A stretch of 46,866 nt of DNA from Desulfurellales bacterium (lineage in GTDB: Bacteria > Campylobacterota_A > Desulfurellia > Desulfurellales > Hippeaceae): contig JALWEJ010000034.1 in NCBI GenBank assembly GCA_027014115.1, positions 1-46,866 of the forward strand, written 5' to 3'. The translations under genes and the position numbers were made by a program. Under the pieces are notes generated by a model. It saw nothing but the letters and a program-made list of their open reading frames with translations, had not been told where the DNA came from and ran no database searches. This document shows positions 22,741 through 31,219 of the stretch, one piece after another (the stretch's first letter is position 1; each line of letters begins with the position of its first letter).

Positions 22741-23498
22741 TAAAAGGTTTAATAACCGCAATCAGAACACTTAGCATAATACCGGTATACGGCAGAGACG
22801 CAGAAGATTTTTCAGAAGCTGTAGTTTGGTTTAGCTTTGTCGGTTTTATACTGGGCATTATACTGTTTTTTACTATAAAGATTGGCTGTATAATTTCTAA
22901 TTATGATATGCTTACTGCACTGTTCGGCGTTATTTTGAGTGCCCTGCTCACAAGAGGCATACATCTTGACGGTTTGGCAGATTTTGCAGACGGATTCGGC
23001 GGGGGCTATAAAAAAGAACAGATACTCTCAATAATGAAAGATTCAAATATAGGAACATTCGGAGCACTTGCTTTGATATTTATTGTAGCCCTAAAATGGG
23101 CATCTCTGTTTTATCTTATAAAAAACAAATTTTTCATTGCGATAATCCCTGCTTATACAGCCTCAAGGTTTGTTATGAGTGATTTATCATCAAGGCTTCA
23201 ATACGCAAGAAACACTCCAGGCACAGCCAAACCCTTTGTAGAAAACACGAGCAAAAAACACCTGATTATCTCGCTAACTGCTGCGCTTTTTCTATCGTTT
23301 ATCGTCTGCGGTTTTTGCGGAATAACTATGGTCTTTTTTGCACTTTTAATATCTTTTTTGCTTAAGCTTTACTTTGTTAAAAAAATAGGCGGTATTACAG
23401 GTGATCTGCTTGGGGCTGCCTGTGAAATAACAGAAACGTCACTTTTGCTGTTTTCTCTGTTTTTTAAATATATTCCCTATCAGGATATTTTTACATGA
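22737..23498 (+). CDS. cobS: Adenosylcobinamide-GDP ribazoletransferase CobS
   Basis: This integral membrane enzyme joins adenosylcobinamide-GDP with alpha-ribazole (phosphate) to give cobalamin (phosphate). The motif GIHLDGLADFADGFGGG near residues 78-94 holds the acidic residues typical of the CobS active site. Several hydrophobic helices follow and precede it. GITGDLLGAACEITE near the C terminus is also conserved. The 253 aa are standard. It overlaps cobT and cobQ by 4 bases each. Confidence 0.94.
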   Translation: MIKGLITAIRTLSIIPVYGRDAEDFSEAVVWFSFVGFILGIILFFTIKIGCIISNYDMLTALFGVILSALLTRGIHLDGLADFADGFGGGYKKEQILSIMKDSNIGTFGALALIFIVALKWASLFYLIKNKFFIAIIPAYTASRFVMSDLSSRLQYARNTPGTAKPFVENTSKKHLIISLTAALFLSFIVCGFCGITMVFFALLISFLLKLYFVKKIGGITGDLLGAACEITETSLLLFSLFFKYIPYQDIFT

Positions 23499-24967
23499 CA
23501 AAAACGATAGCCGTATTCGGAACTGCATCCGATGTAGGAAAAAGCCTTATAACAACGGCTCTATGCAGAATTTTGACCAACATGGGCATAGATGTTGCAC
23601 CGTTTAAGGCACAAAACATGTCAAATAATGCATTTGTAACACTCGATGCAAAAGAAATTGGTGTTGCACAGGCAGTTCAAGCTTTTGCTGCAAAGATTGA
23701 ACCAACCGCAGATATGAACCCCGTTTTATTAAAACCCTCAAGCAGCACAGGCTCTCAGATAGTCTTAAAGGGAGAAGTCTTTGGTCAAACAACAGCAAAA
23801 GAATATTTCAAAAATACCGATTTGCTGTTTAAAAAGGCTGTGGAGAGTTTGAATATTCTACAAAAAAATCACAAACTGATAGTCATAGAGGGTGCCGGTT
23901 CCTGTGCTGAGGTTAATCTATTCGGAAAAGACTTTGCAAATTTCAAAACAGCCCATGCAGCTTCTGCAAATGTTTTGCTTGTTGCCGATATTGACAAAGG
24001 CGGTGTATTTGCTCAGATTATCGGAACATTGGAATGTCTCAATGACGTAGATAGAAGACTTATAAAAGGCATTATTATAAACAAATTTAGAGGTGATGCA
24101 TCTCTTTTTGAAGATGGGAAAAAATATATAGAAGAAAAAACGCATATTCCTGTTTTGGGCATTCTGCCCTATATGAAAAACATTAGGATAGACAAAGAAG
24201 ACAGCCTATCTGTTGATAGTTTGTGCGACAAAACAATAATAGATAAAAACAAGATAAATATAGCCATAGTGCGTCTTCCTCATATATCAAATTTTACAGA
24301 TTTTGAACCGTTTGGGGTTGAGGATTCAACTCTTGTGCACTACATAACAAAACCGAACAACCTAAAGCTCTATGATGCTGTTATTATACCCGGTTCAAAG
24401 AATGTGGTATATGATTTGGACTGGTTAAAAGAAAACAGTTTTGATTCAGCCTTAAGACAGTATAAAGGGTTTATTTTCGGCATATGCGGCGGATACCAGA
24501 TGCTTGGAAAAAAAATATTGGATCCGCACATAGTAGAATCCGATAAAAAAACAATCGAGGCACTTGGTTTTCTTGATATCAAAACAACCATAGAAAAAGA
24601 AAAAACACTCTCCAATATCAAAGGTATTTGGTTGGATGGAAGCATTAATATATCAGGATATGAAATTCACATGGGAAAAACAAAAACCACCGGCACATAC
24701 GCCATCAAGATAACAGAAACAAATAGACAAAAAACAACAGAGTTTGACGGATTGTGTAAAAATAACATATGCGGATGCTATATTCACGGAATATTCGACG
24801 GTTATGAATTTCGGCACCATTTTCTAAAAAAAATATCAAAAAACAGATTCAAAGACCCCAACAAAACCGATTTTTTTCGATACAAAAATGACCAGTACGA
24901 TAAATTAGCAAACCTTTTTAAGAAATATATTGATATAAACAAATTAATTGAGGTCTTAGGTGTTTAA
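23495..24967 (+). CDS. cobQ: Cobyric acid synthase
   Basis: This glutamine-dependent enzyme amidates four carboxylates of adenosylcobyrinic acid a,c-diamide. The N-terminal dethiobiotin-synthetase-like ATPase has GTASDVGKS at 9-17 and the cobyric-acid signature PFKAQNMSNNA at 36-46. The C-terminal class I glutaminase-like domain has its nucleophile Cys331 in FGICGGYQMLG and a histidine in CYIHGIFDGYEFR. The 490 aa are normal. It overlaps cobS by 4 bases and is two bases from cobD. Confidence 0.96.
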   Translation: MTKTIAVFGTASDVGKSLITTALCRILTNMGIDVAPFKAQNMSNNAFVTLDAKEIGVAQAVQAFAAKIEPTADMNPVLLKPSSSTGSQIVLKGEVFGQTTAKEYFKNTDLLFKKAVESLNILQKNHKLIVIEGAGSCAEVNLFGKDFANFKTAHAASANVLLVADIDKGGVFAQIIGTLECLNDVDRRLIKGIIINKFRGDASLFEDGKKYIEEKTHIPVLGILPYMKNIRIDKEDSLSVDSLCDKTIIDKNKINIAIVRLPHISNFTDFEPFGVEDSTLVHYITKPNNLKLYDAVIIPGSKNVVYDLDWLKENSFDSALRQYKGFIFGICGGYQMLGKKILDPHIVESDKKTIEALGFLDIKTTIEKEKTLSNIKGIWLDGSINISGYEIHMGKTKTTGTYAIKITETNRQKTTEFDGLCKNNICGCYIHGIFDGYEFRHHFLKKISKNRFKDPNKTDFFRYKNDQYDKLANLFKKYIDINKLIEVLGV

Positions 24968-24969
24968 AT

Positions 24970-26040
24970 ATGTATGAATATATTCACGGCGGCAGTATGG
25001 ATTCTCATCTGAGACTTTTCAACATAAAAAAAGATCAAGAGATTATTGATTTTAGCGTAAATATAAATCCTTTCGGCACACCCCCCATACTCAAAATAGA
25101 GTGGAACAATCTTATAAAATATGTGGATAGATACCCCACACAAGACGGCGATGGTGTTTTGGAATTCTATGAGGAAAAATTCAGCATAAATAAAGACTGC
25201 ATAGCTGCAACAAACGGCTCAATAGAGTTGATATATCTTGCGCCAAGAGCACTTAATATTAAAACAGCAGCAGTGGTTGAACCCTCTTTTTATGACTACA
25301 GACGCGCTTTTGAAATAAACGGATGTGAAATTATTTCAATAAACACAAACAAAGAAAACGGCTTTCGCTTTGAATTAGATAAAAAAACAGTAGATGCAAT
25401 AGAAAATGCAGATGCCGTTATTTTAGGTAATCCAAATAATCCGACAGGAAGTTTAATTGATAAAAACATTATAACAGAGCTTGCCGAAAACTATAAAGAC
25501 AAATGGTTTTTGATTGATGAAGCTTTTATTCAGTTTACGGATAACTACCAAGACCATACACTCATGGGCTGCGGCATAACAAACATTGTTGTTTTTCATT
25601 CACTCACAAAATTCTATGCCCTACCGGGTCTGCGTATAGGTGCAGCAGTTGGCTCAAAAGAAGCAGTAGATAATTTCAAAAAGTTTAAAGAACCTTGGAG
25701 TGTCAATATAATTGCAGAGCATGCTGCAAAATCTATTATACAGTGCAGCGAATATGAAAAAAGCACAATAAAACTTATCCAAAAAGAAAGAACAAGATTT
25801 AAGCAAAACATATCAAACACAAAACAGATAAAACTGTTTGATACACATGCCAATTTCTTTTTGGCAGAATTAAACAGCACATACGATATGGACGATTTTC
25901 TAAAATATCTTTTATTGAACGGCGTATATGTAAGAGACTGCCGAAATTTCAGAGGGCTTTTTGGAAATTTTTTCAGATTTGCCATACTGACAGAAAAAGA
26001 AAACGACAAGCTTATGAATCTGTTTTCGGATTATGTATAA
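24970..26040 (+). CDS. cobD: CobD-like PLP aminotransferase-fold decarboxylase
   Basis: This is a fold-type I PLP enzyme, probably L-threonine-O-3-phosphate decarboxylase, which supplies the aminopropanol phosphate linker. HGGSMDSHLRLF at 6-17 resembles the CobD/CobC start. NPNNPTG is at 154-160, IDEAFIQF near 182, and the PLP lysine is Lys214 in SLTKFYALPGLRIG. HisC is the close homologue and the main alternative; the position between cobQ and cbiB decides for CobD. The 356 aa are typical. The end overlaps cbiB by 8 bases. Confidence 0.88.
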   Translation: MYEYIHGGSMDSHLRLFNIKKDQEIIDFSVNINPFGTPPILKIEWNNLIKYVDRYPTQDGDGVLEFYEEKFSINKDCIAATNGSIELIYLAPRALNIKTAAVVEPSFYDYRRAFEINGCEIISINTNKENGFRFELDKKTVDAIENADAVILGNPNNPTGSLIDKNIITELAENYKDKWFLIDEAFIQFTDNYQDHTLMGCGITNIVVFHSLTKFYALPGLRIGAAVGSKEAVDNFKKFKEPWSVNIIAEHAAKSIIQCSEYEKSTIKLIQKERTRFKQNISNTKQIKLFDTHANFFLAELNSTYDMDDFLKYLLLNGVYVRDCRNFRGLFGNFFRFAILTEKENDKLMNLFSDYV

Positions 26041-27040
26041 CTGCCTAACCGTTTTTGCTTTCGCACTTTTGTTGGATTTCTTAATAGGAGATCCCGCATA
26101 CTCTTTACACCCCACAAGAATAATCGGAAAAATAATCAAACTGTTTGAGTCAATATTGGAAAAAGCAGGTATCTTTAACCTGTTTGGAGGCATACTTCTT
26201 GTTTTGTTCGTTTTATTAACCGTTTTATTTTTTTATCTTGCAGGTGTGTTTTTATCAGTAACAATAAATGCCTATATCTATCTTTTAGTAAACATATTTA
26301 TTGTCTATTCATCAATTGCTCTAAAGGATATGGAACAACATGCAGAATCGGTTTATGAAGCTTTGTGTGAAAAAAATATAGACAAAGCAAGAAAGAGGGT
26401 TTCTATGATAGTCGGACGAGATGTAAACAGACTTGATGAAACAGGCATAATAAAAGCGGTCATTGAAAGTGTGTCGGAAAACTTTATAGACGGATTTTTT
26501 GCCGTTTTATTTTGGTATTTTATCGGATGTTTTGCAGGCTATATGCTGCATAAAGAACCTCTTATTTTTGCCGCAGCTTTTTCTCTATCCTACAGAGCTG
26601 TAAACACAATGGACTCAATGGTGGGCTATAAAAACAAAAGATATGCATATTTTGGAAGATTTGCAGCCAAGCTTGATGATTTTGCAAACTTCATACCGGC
26701 AAGATTATCTATAATTTTTATCTGTTTAAGCGCCGCTATCTTAAAAAAGGATTCGGCAGGCTGCCTAAAAACAGCAAAAAAAGACAGACTCAAACACCCA
26801 TCGCCAAACTCGGCATGTGCAGAAAGTGCAGTTGCCGGCGTACTCAATATAAAACTCGGCGGGAAAATCATCTATCCCCACACAACAATTGATGAAGTGT
26901 ATCTCGGAGAACAATTTTCAAATCCTCAAATAGAAGACATAAGAAAAACCACAAATTTAATCATGGTATCGGCAGCACTGAGCAGCATAGTATTTATGAC
27001 GCTTATTTTTCTCTTAAATCAAGAATGTTTGTGGAGATAA
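26033..27040 (+). CDS. cbiB: Adenosylcobinamide-phosphate synthase CbiB
   Basis: This integral membrane enzyme attaches aminopropanol (phosphate) to adenosylcobyric acid. Family landmarks are LLDFLIGDPAYSLHPTRIIGK near residues 10-30, ARKRVSMIVGRDVNRLDE, IKAVIESVSENFIDGFFAVLFWY and YRAVNTMDSMVGYKN. The late segment HPSPNSACAESAVAGVLNIKLGG is also diagnostic. The 335 aa hold several membrane segments. It is the last gene of the cobU operon. Its 3' end overlaps the convergent YqhA-like gene by 22 bases, and no hairpin terminator is seen. Confidence 0.95.
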   Translation: MYNCLTVFAFALLLDFLIGDPAYSLHPTRIIGKIIKLFESILEKAGIFNLFGGILLVLFVLLTVLFFYLAGVFLSVTINAYIYLLVNIFIVYSSIALKDMEQHAESVYEALCEKNIDKARKRVSMIVGRDVNRLDETGIIKAVIESVSENFIDGFFAVLFWYFIGCFAGYMLHKEPLIFAAAFSLSYRAVNTMDSMVGYKNKRYAYFGRFAAKLDDFANFIPARLSIIFICLSAAILKKDSAGCLKTAKKDRLKHPSPNSACAESAVAGVLNIKLGGKIIYPHTTIDEVYLGEQFSNPQIEDIRKTTNLIMVSAALSSIVFMTLIFLLNQECLWR

Positions 27041-27552
27041 TACAAAGCCAAGGCAAGTGCCAAAATACTGCCTGCAAGGTAGAGCATTTCAAGCGGTGTT
27101 GAAAAATGCATATGCATAACCCTTTTAAAAAAACTCACAATCAACACCATAACAACAACCTTACCAATTTTATCTTTCAACTCATCAAGGCTGTGTATGG
27201 ACAAAATCTTGCTTCCGATTATGGTGTTTTCTGCATCATCTATTTCACTTATAAATAACTCATATATTCCAAAGGAAAATATCAGCAGCACAACAGCAAT
27301 AAGATACAGATCAACAGCACCAATCACACCGCCAATAAGCTGCATGTGAAAATCGTCCGAATGTGCATGTGCTGAAAAAAATTGATATGCATAGCAAACC
27401 ATTTTGTATATATCAAAGCTTGCCACGACAAAAAGAACAAATGCCCCTATCATGCCAAAAATAACAGCCAAAACTGCAATCAACCTGCTTTTCCACAATA
27501 TGGATTCAAAAAAAGTTTCTATTATGCCTCTTTTTGTCTCTTTATTTTTCAC
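27019..27552 (-). CDS. YqhA/UPF0114 family membrane protein
   Basis: This is a small integral membrane protein of unknown function. The family feature FGIYELFISEIDDAE lies near residues 103-117, after two hydrophobic helices and before one or two more. A histidine-rich loop (AHAHSDDFHMQ) is between helices. The frame is open to a TTG at 27594, but the GTG at 27552 has GGGGG four bases upstream and gives the expected N terminus (VKNKETKRGIIETFFESILWKSRLI; 177 aa). It is a single gene with its own promoter, convergent with cbiB. Confidence 0.82.
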   Translation of the reverse strand: MKNKETKRGIIETFFESILWKSRLIAVLAVIFGMIGAFVLFVVASFDIYKMVCYAYQFFSAHAHSDDFHMQLIGGVIGAVDLYLIAVVLLIFSFGIYELFISEIDDAENTIIGSKILSIHSLDELKDKIGKVVVMVLIVSFFKRVMHMHFSTPLEMLYLAGSILALALALYYLHKHS

Positions 27553-27580
27553 ATAACCCCCAACTTGTCTTTTTGAGTCT

Positions 27581-27610
27581 ATACTATAAATCAATTTCTA
27601 TTCGTGTCAA
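27581..27610 (-). promoter_or_regulatory. Promoter of the YqhA-like gene
   Basis: On the minus strand, a perfect TTGACA (27605-27610) and TAGTAT (27581-27586) are 18 bases apart. The predicted leader is about 20 bases. Confidence 0.68.
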
Positions 27611-27630
27611 TAAAGATTTAGCAAAGTTTA

Positions 27631-27659
27631 TTGCTTTTATGTAATCTTCTCGATAAAAT
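27631..27659 (+). promoter_or_regulatory. Promoter of cupin-uvrC, apparently leaderless
   Basis: TTGCTT (27631-27636) and TAAAAT (27654-27659) are 17 bases apart, and the cupin ATG lies only 7 bases after the -10. Transcription should begin at or within a base or two of the ATG. No ribosome site is present. Confidence 0.58.
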
Positions 27660-27666
27660 CACAAGC

Positions 27667-27984
27667 ATGAACAAGGAACTGTTTGGCAATTTAAAGGCAG
27701 ATATTAAGCCTGCTGATGAAGAAATATTTGAAACGATATTTAAAAACAAAACAGTAAAAATAGAACGAATAATCTCAAATTCACAAATATCGCCCGGCAA
27801 CTTCTGGTATGATCAGGATGATTATGAGTTTGTGCTTCTTATTGAAGGCGAAGCCGTATTGAAATTTGAGGATGAAACAATAAAACTGCAGAAAAATGAC
27901 TACATAATTATAGAGCCGCACAAAAAACACAGGGTTGCATATACATCAAAATCTGCAGTTTGGCTTTGTGTCTTTTTCAAATGA
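27667..27984 (+). CDS. Small cupin-domain protein
   Basis: This 105 aa single-domain cupin has no assigned substrate. The core YEFVLLIEGEAVLKFEDETIKLQKNDYIIIEPHKKHRVAYTS follows the cupin pattern of a glycine-turn first motif and a His-containing second motif. The usual first-motif HxH metal pair is not visible (YDQDDYEF instead), so metal binding is doubtful. I start at the ATG at 27667; an upstream in-frame TTG overlaps the promoter. The end overlaps uvrC by 4 bases (ATGA), so the two are translationally coupled. Confidence 0.8.
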   Translation: MNKELFGNLKADIKPADEEIFETIFKNKTVKIERIISNSQISPGNFWYDQDDYEFVLLIEGEAVLKFEDETIKLQKNDYIIIEPHKKHRVAYTSKSAVWLCVFFK

Positions 27985-29786
27985 GTGCGCAGTTTGAACT
28001 ATTTAAAAACAAAACACTTATAGAAAAAATACCCAAAAATCCCGGTGTATACATAATAAAATCGGATAACGAAGAAATTCTCTATATAGGCAAGGCAAAA
28101 AACCTGCAGGCACGCATAAAAACATATTTAAAACCCGAAGGTTTGGACATTTTCAAACTCTCAATGGTAAAAGAGGCAGCATTTGTTGAAATTACAGTTG
28201 TTGAAACAGAATTAGAAGCGCTTCTTCTTGAATCAAATTTAATAAAAGAACACAGACCGCCCTACAATGTTGTTTTAAGAGATGATAAAAGCTATCCCTA
28301 TCTAAGAATAAGCCTAAGCGAAAAATATCCGAGGCTCTCGGCTTCAAGAAGAATAAAAAACAAAAAGGATTTTTATTTCGGTCCTGTTACACCTGCAGAC
28401 AGCCTAAAAAAACTCATCAAACTTTTAAAGGATTCGTTTAAGATTGCCCAAAAAAACGACAAAAGCTGTCAAGGAGCAAAAGAGCCGTGCATTTACTATC
28501 AAATGGACAAATGCTCTGCACCGTGTGTAGGCTATATCTCAAAAGCAGACTACATGGATATAATAAACCAAATAAAAGACATATTATCAAACCCTTCATC
28601 ACTTAAATCAGCTCTAAAAAAAGAATTAAGTAGAAGCATAAAAACACAGGATTTCGAAAAAGCGATTGAGATAAGAGACAGACTCAAAGTTTTGGAAATT
28701 CTTACAAACAGACAGACAGTGGCAGAATTGGGCAGTGATTTTTTGGATGTTATTGTGTTTGAGCAGCAGGACATAATAATATGCGCCTACATTGTTAATA
28801 TCCGTTTTTCCAATATGGTGGGAAACAGAAGTTATTTTTTCTATGACAGCAAACTAAACAGCGAAACAAAAGAAAGTTTTATCATGCAGTACTACTCATC
28901 AGGACAGGTCATACCGGATACAATCATTGTTGACAACATAGACAATCAAGAAATGATAGAACATGCAATAAATAGTCTCGGGAAAAAGCCGAAAATCATC
29001 ATACCGAAAAAGGGACAAAAGAAAATACTGCTTGATATGGCAAAGAAAAATGCCAATATATCGCTTGAATCCCATACAAAAAGCCTTCATGCAAATCTCT
29101 ATATTTTCTCAAAAATAAAAAAGCAGTTTCAACTTACTAAAACTCCATACAATATCGATGTTGTCGATATATCACATACAGGGTTTGAGAATGTAGTAGG
29201 ATGTGTTGTTCGATACTCCATAAACGGATTTGATAAAGAAATGTACAGGAGATATTCGCTAAATTCAAAATATGAGTCAGAAGCAATGGAAGAAACACTC
29301 AAAAGACATAAGCAGCTTCTTCTAAAATCCTACAAAAAACTGCCGGATGTTATACTTGTAGATGGCGGTCCAATCCAAATAAAAGCAGCAAAAAAAACAT
29401 TTAAAAAAGATGAGGTAATAGGCATAGCAAAAGAAAAAACAGACGGTCTAACAAACAGAAACAAAGGTTATGTCAAAGATATTATATATTTTTCCAACAA
29501 AATATACGATACGGATAATGAAATATTGATGTTTTTTCAAAAGCTCAGAGATGAAGCTCACCGCTTTGCAGTTACCTACCACAGAAACAAGAGAGAAAAG
29601 TATGTCATATCAAGCATTCTTGACAGAATAGAATTTATCGGTCCAAAAAGAAAAAAAGCTTTATTTGAAAAATTCGGCTCCATAGAAAACATAAAAAAGG
29701 CATCCGTTGAAGAAATAGCATTAATTCCCGGAATAACCTATAAAATAGCTTTGGCAGTAAAAGAAAAACTTCAATCTACAAATTAA
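27981..29786 (+). CDS. uvrC: Excinuclease ABC subunit C
   Basis: UvrC makes both incisions in nucleotide excision repair. The N-terminal GIY-YIG nuclease reads GVYIIKSDNEEILYIGKAKNLQARI (near 22-46). The UvrB-binding UVR motif FEKAIEIRDRLKVLE is near 220. The RNase H-like second nuclease includes VVDISHTGFENVVGC and PDVILVDGGPIQIKAA. A tandem helix-hairpin-helix (IEFIGPKRKKALFEKFGS, LIPGITYKIALAVKEKL) ends the protein. The ATG at 27981 overlaps the cupin stop; length is 601 aa, near normal. Confidence 0.97.
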   Translation: MSAQFELFKNKTLIEKIPKNPGVYIIKSDNEEILYIGKAKNLQARIKTYLKPEGLDIFKLSMVKEAAFVEITVVETELEALLLESNLIKEHRPPYNVVLRDDKSYPYLRISLSEKYPRLSASRRIKNKKDFYFGPVTPADSLKKLIKLLKDSFKIAQKNDKSCQGAKEPCIYYQMDKCSAPCVGYISKADYMDIINQIKDILSNPSSLKSALKKELSRSIKTQDFEKAIEIRDRLKVLEILTNRQTVAELGSDFLDVIVFEQQDIIICAYIVNIRFSNMVGNRSYFFYDSKLNSETKESFIMQYYSSGQVIPDTIIVDNIDNQEMIEHAINSLGKKPKIIIPKKGQKKILLDMAKKNANISLESHTKSLHANLYIFSKIKKQFQLTKTPYNIDVVDISHTGFENVVGCVVRYSINGFDKEMYRRYSLNSKYESEAMEETLKRHKQLLLKSYKKLPDVILVDGGPIQIKAAKKTFKKDEVIGIAKEKTDGLTNRNKGYVKDIIYFSNKIYDTDNEILMFFQKLRDEAHRFAVTYHRNKREKYVISSILDRIEFIGPKRKKALFEKFGSIENIKKASVEEIALIPGITYKIALAVKEKLQSTN

Positions 29787-29790
29787 TAAA

Positions 29791-29819
29791 TTGCCTGTTT
29801 GCTATCTTTTTGGTATTAT
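29791..29819 (+). promoter_or_regulatory. Promoter of crotonase-lysE-rimO
   Basis: TTGCCT (29791-29796) and TATTAT (29814-29819) are 17 bases apart, directly after the uvrC stop. The predicted leader, about 18 bases, contains GGGAGG (29833-29838). Confidence 0.68.
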
Positions 29820-29843
29820 ACGAGAAATTGCCGGGAGGTTGTT

Positions 29844-30623
29844 ATGGATAGTCTGCTTTTGTCAATAGAAAATAAAGTTGCGTTTATAACAATAAACAGA
29901 CCCGATAAACTAAATGCACTCAGCAAAGAGGTTTTTTATGAATTAAACGAAACCATTGATTCATTGGAAAAAAATGAAGATATAAGCTGTGTTGTAATAA
30001 CCGGATCAGGTGAAAAAGCCTTTGTTTCAGGTGGAGATATAGGTGTAATTAAAAATCTCGATCCGGCAGGCTCATACAACTATTCGAAAAAAGCACAGAA
30101 AATCATACAAAAAATAACACAATCGGGTAAAGTCTACATAGCAGCCGTAAACGGATATGCTTTGGGAGGAGGATTTGAACTTGCTTTGGGTTGTGATTTT
30201 ATATATGCAGCAGAAAATGCAAAATTCGGATTTCCTGAGGTAAAACTCGGAATAATCCCGGGGTTTGGAGGAACACAGAGGCTTTCAAGAATAATAGGAA
30301 AAAACGCTGCAAAAGAGCTTATATTTACAGGGAAAATAATAAATGCAGGTAAAGCAAAAGAGCTTGGTATTGTACTTGAAATAAAAAGTTCAAAGGATGA
30401 ACTATTGAAATTTGCAAAAGATACTGCTCAAACAATAGCTCAAAACGCACCCATTGCCGTTGCGTTGGCAAAAAGAGCCGTTGAGCAGGGAATAAACATG
30501 CCCGAGGATGAGGCTTTTGAGCTTGAAAGTACACTTTTTGGCATATCTGTTTCAACAAACGATGCAAAAGAGGGTGTAAAAGCATTTTTCGAAAAAAGAA
30601 GACCAAACTTTATTAACAGATGA
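29844..30623 (+). CDS. Enoyl-CoA hydratase/isomerase family protein
   Basis: This crotonase-fold enzyme probably hydrates short-chain enoyl-CoA. INRPDKLNAL is at 17-26 and the oxyanion-hole segment SGGDI at 62-66. The two catalytic-type glutamates are Glu112 (GGGFELALGCDF) and Glu132 (FPEVKLGIIPGFGGTQRL). The 259 aa are typical. The ATG at 29844 has GGGAGG five bases upstream, so a longer open frame from 29799 is not used. The end overlaps lysE by 4 bases. The pathway is unknown; no other fatty-acid or butyrate genes are adjacent. Confidence 0.9.
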   Translation: MDSLLLSIENKVAFITINRPDKLNALSKEVFYELNETIDSLEKNEDISCVVITGSGEKAFVSGGDIGVIKNLDPAGSYNYSKKAQKIIQKITQSGKVYIAAVNGYALGGGFELALGCDFIYAAENAKFGFPEVKLGIIPGFGGTQRLSRIIGKNAAKELIFTGKIINAGKAKELGIVLEIKSSKDELLKFAKDTAQTIAQNAPIAVALAKRAVEQGINMPEDEAFELESTLFGISVSTNDAKEGVKAFFEKRRPNFINR

Positions 30624-31219
30624 GTCTTGAGCTTATTGCTATAGGATTTTTGGCGGTATTGACGCCTGGACCCGATATCTTTTTAACCATACAGACAACA
30701 CTTAACCGTTCATTAAAAGCCGGTTTTGGTGTATTAAGCGGAATATTGACAGGAAATGCCGTTATAATAGGTATACTATTTTTTGGTTTTGCATCACTTG
30801 GTGAAAATACATATTTTCAATTTATCGTATCGTTTTTCGGCGGATTGTACCTGCTTTATGTAGCAAAAGAGATATTTATACACAGAAAAGATAGTATGGA
30901 ATCAAAAAATGTTGATGCAAAAAACCTCTACCTAAAAGGTCTCTACATCAATTTATCAAACCCTAAAGCCATCATATTTTTTGGTGCAATACTGTCACCC
31001 TTTATACACCAAAACACAATTATTTTTGATTTGGTCTCGTTATTTCTCGGTATTGTAGGCGCTTTTTTGTTTGCAATTTTTATAAGCGACATATTTAGAA
31101 AAAATTTATTAACACCAAGGGTGTCTTTTTTTATCAATACATTTTCATCTGTGCTTTTTTTTCTGTTTTCTATTGAACTTCTACGGCATGCAGTATCAAA
31201 GTTACAAAATATACTATGA
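30620..31219 (+). CDS. LysE/RhtB family exporter
   Basis: This is an inner-membrane exporter of amino acids or related small molecules. The 199 aa contain about six hydrophobic helices. The N-terminal PGPDIFLTIQTTLNRSLKAGFGVLSGILTGNAV and the mid segment LYLKGLYINLSNPKAIIFFGAILSPF are LysE/RhtB signatures. It overlaps the crotonase gene and rimO by 4 bases each. The substrate cannot be read from the sequence. Confidence 0.9.
   Translation: MSLELIAIGFLAVLTPGPDIFLTIQTTLNRSLKAGFGVLSGILTGNAVIIGILFFGFASLGENTYFQFIVSFFGGLYLLYVAKEIFIHRKDSMESKNVDAKNLYLKGLYINLSNPKAIIFFGAILSPFIHQNTIIFDLVSLFLGIVGAFLFAIFISDIFRKNLLTPRVSFFINTFSSVLFFLFSIELLRHAVSKLQNIL

Noticed and set aside
24970-26040. Histidinol-phosphate aminotransferase (HisC) for the cobD gene
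   Set aside because: The fold is shared, but the gene lies between cobQ and cbiB with coupled translation and the N-terminal HGGSMDSH segment is CobD-like.
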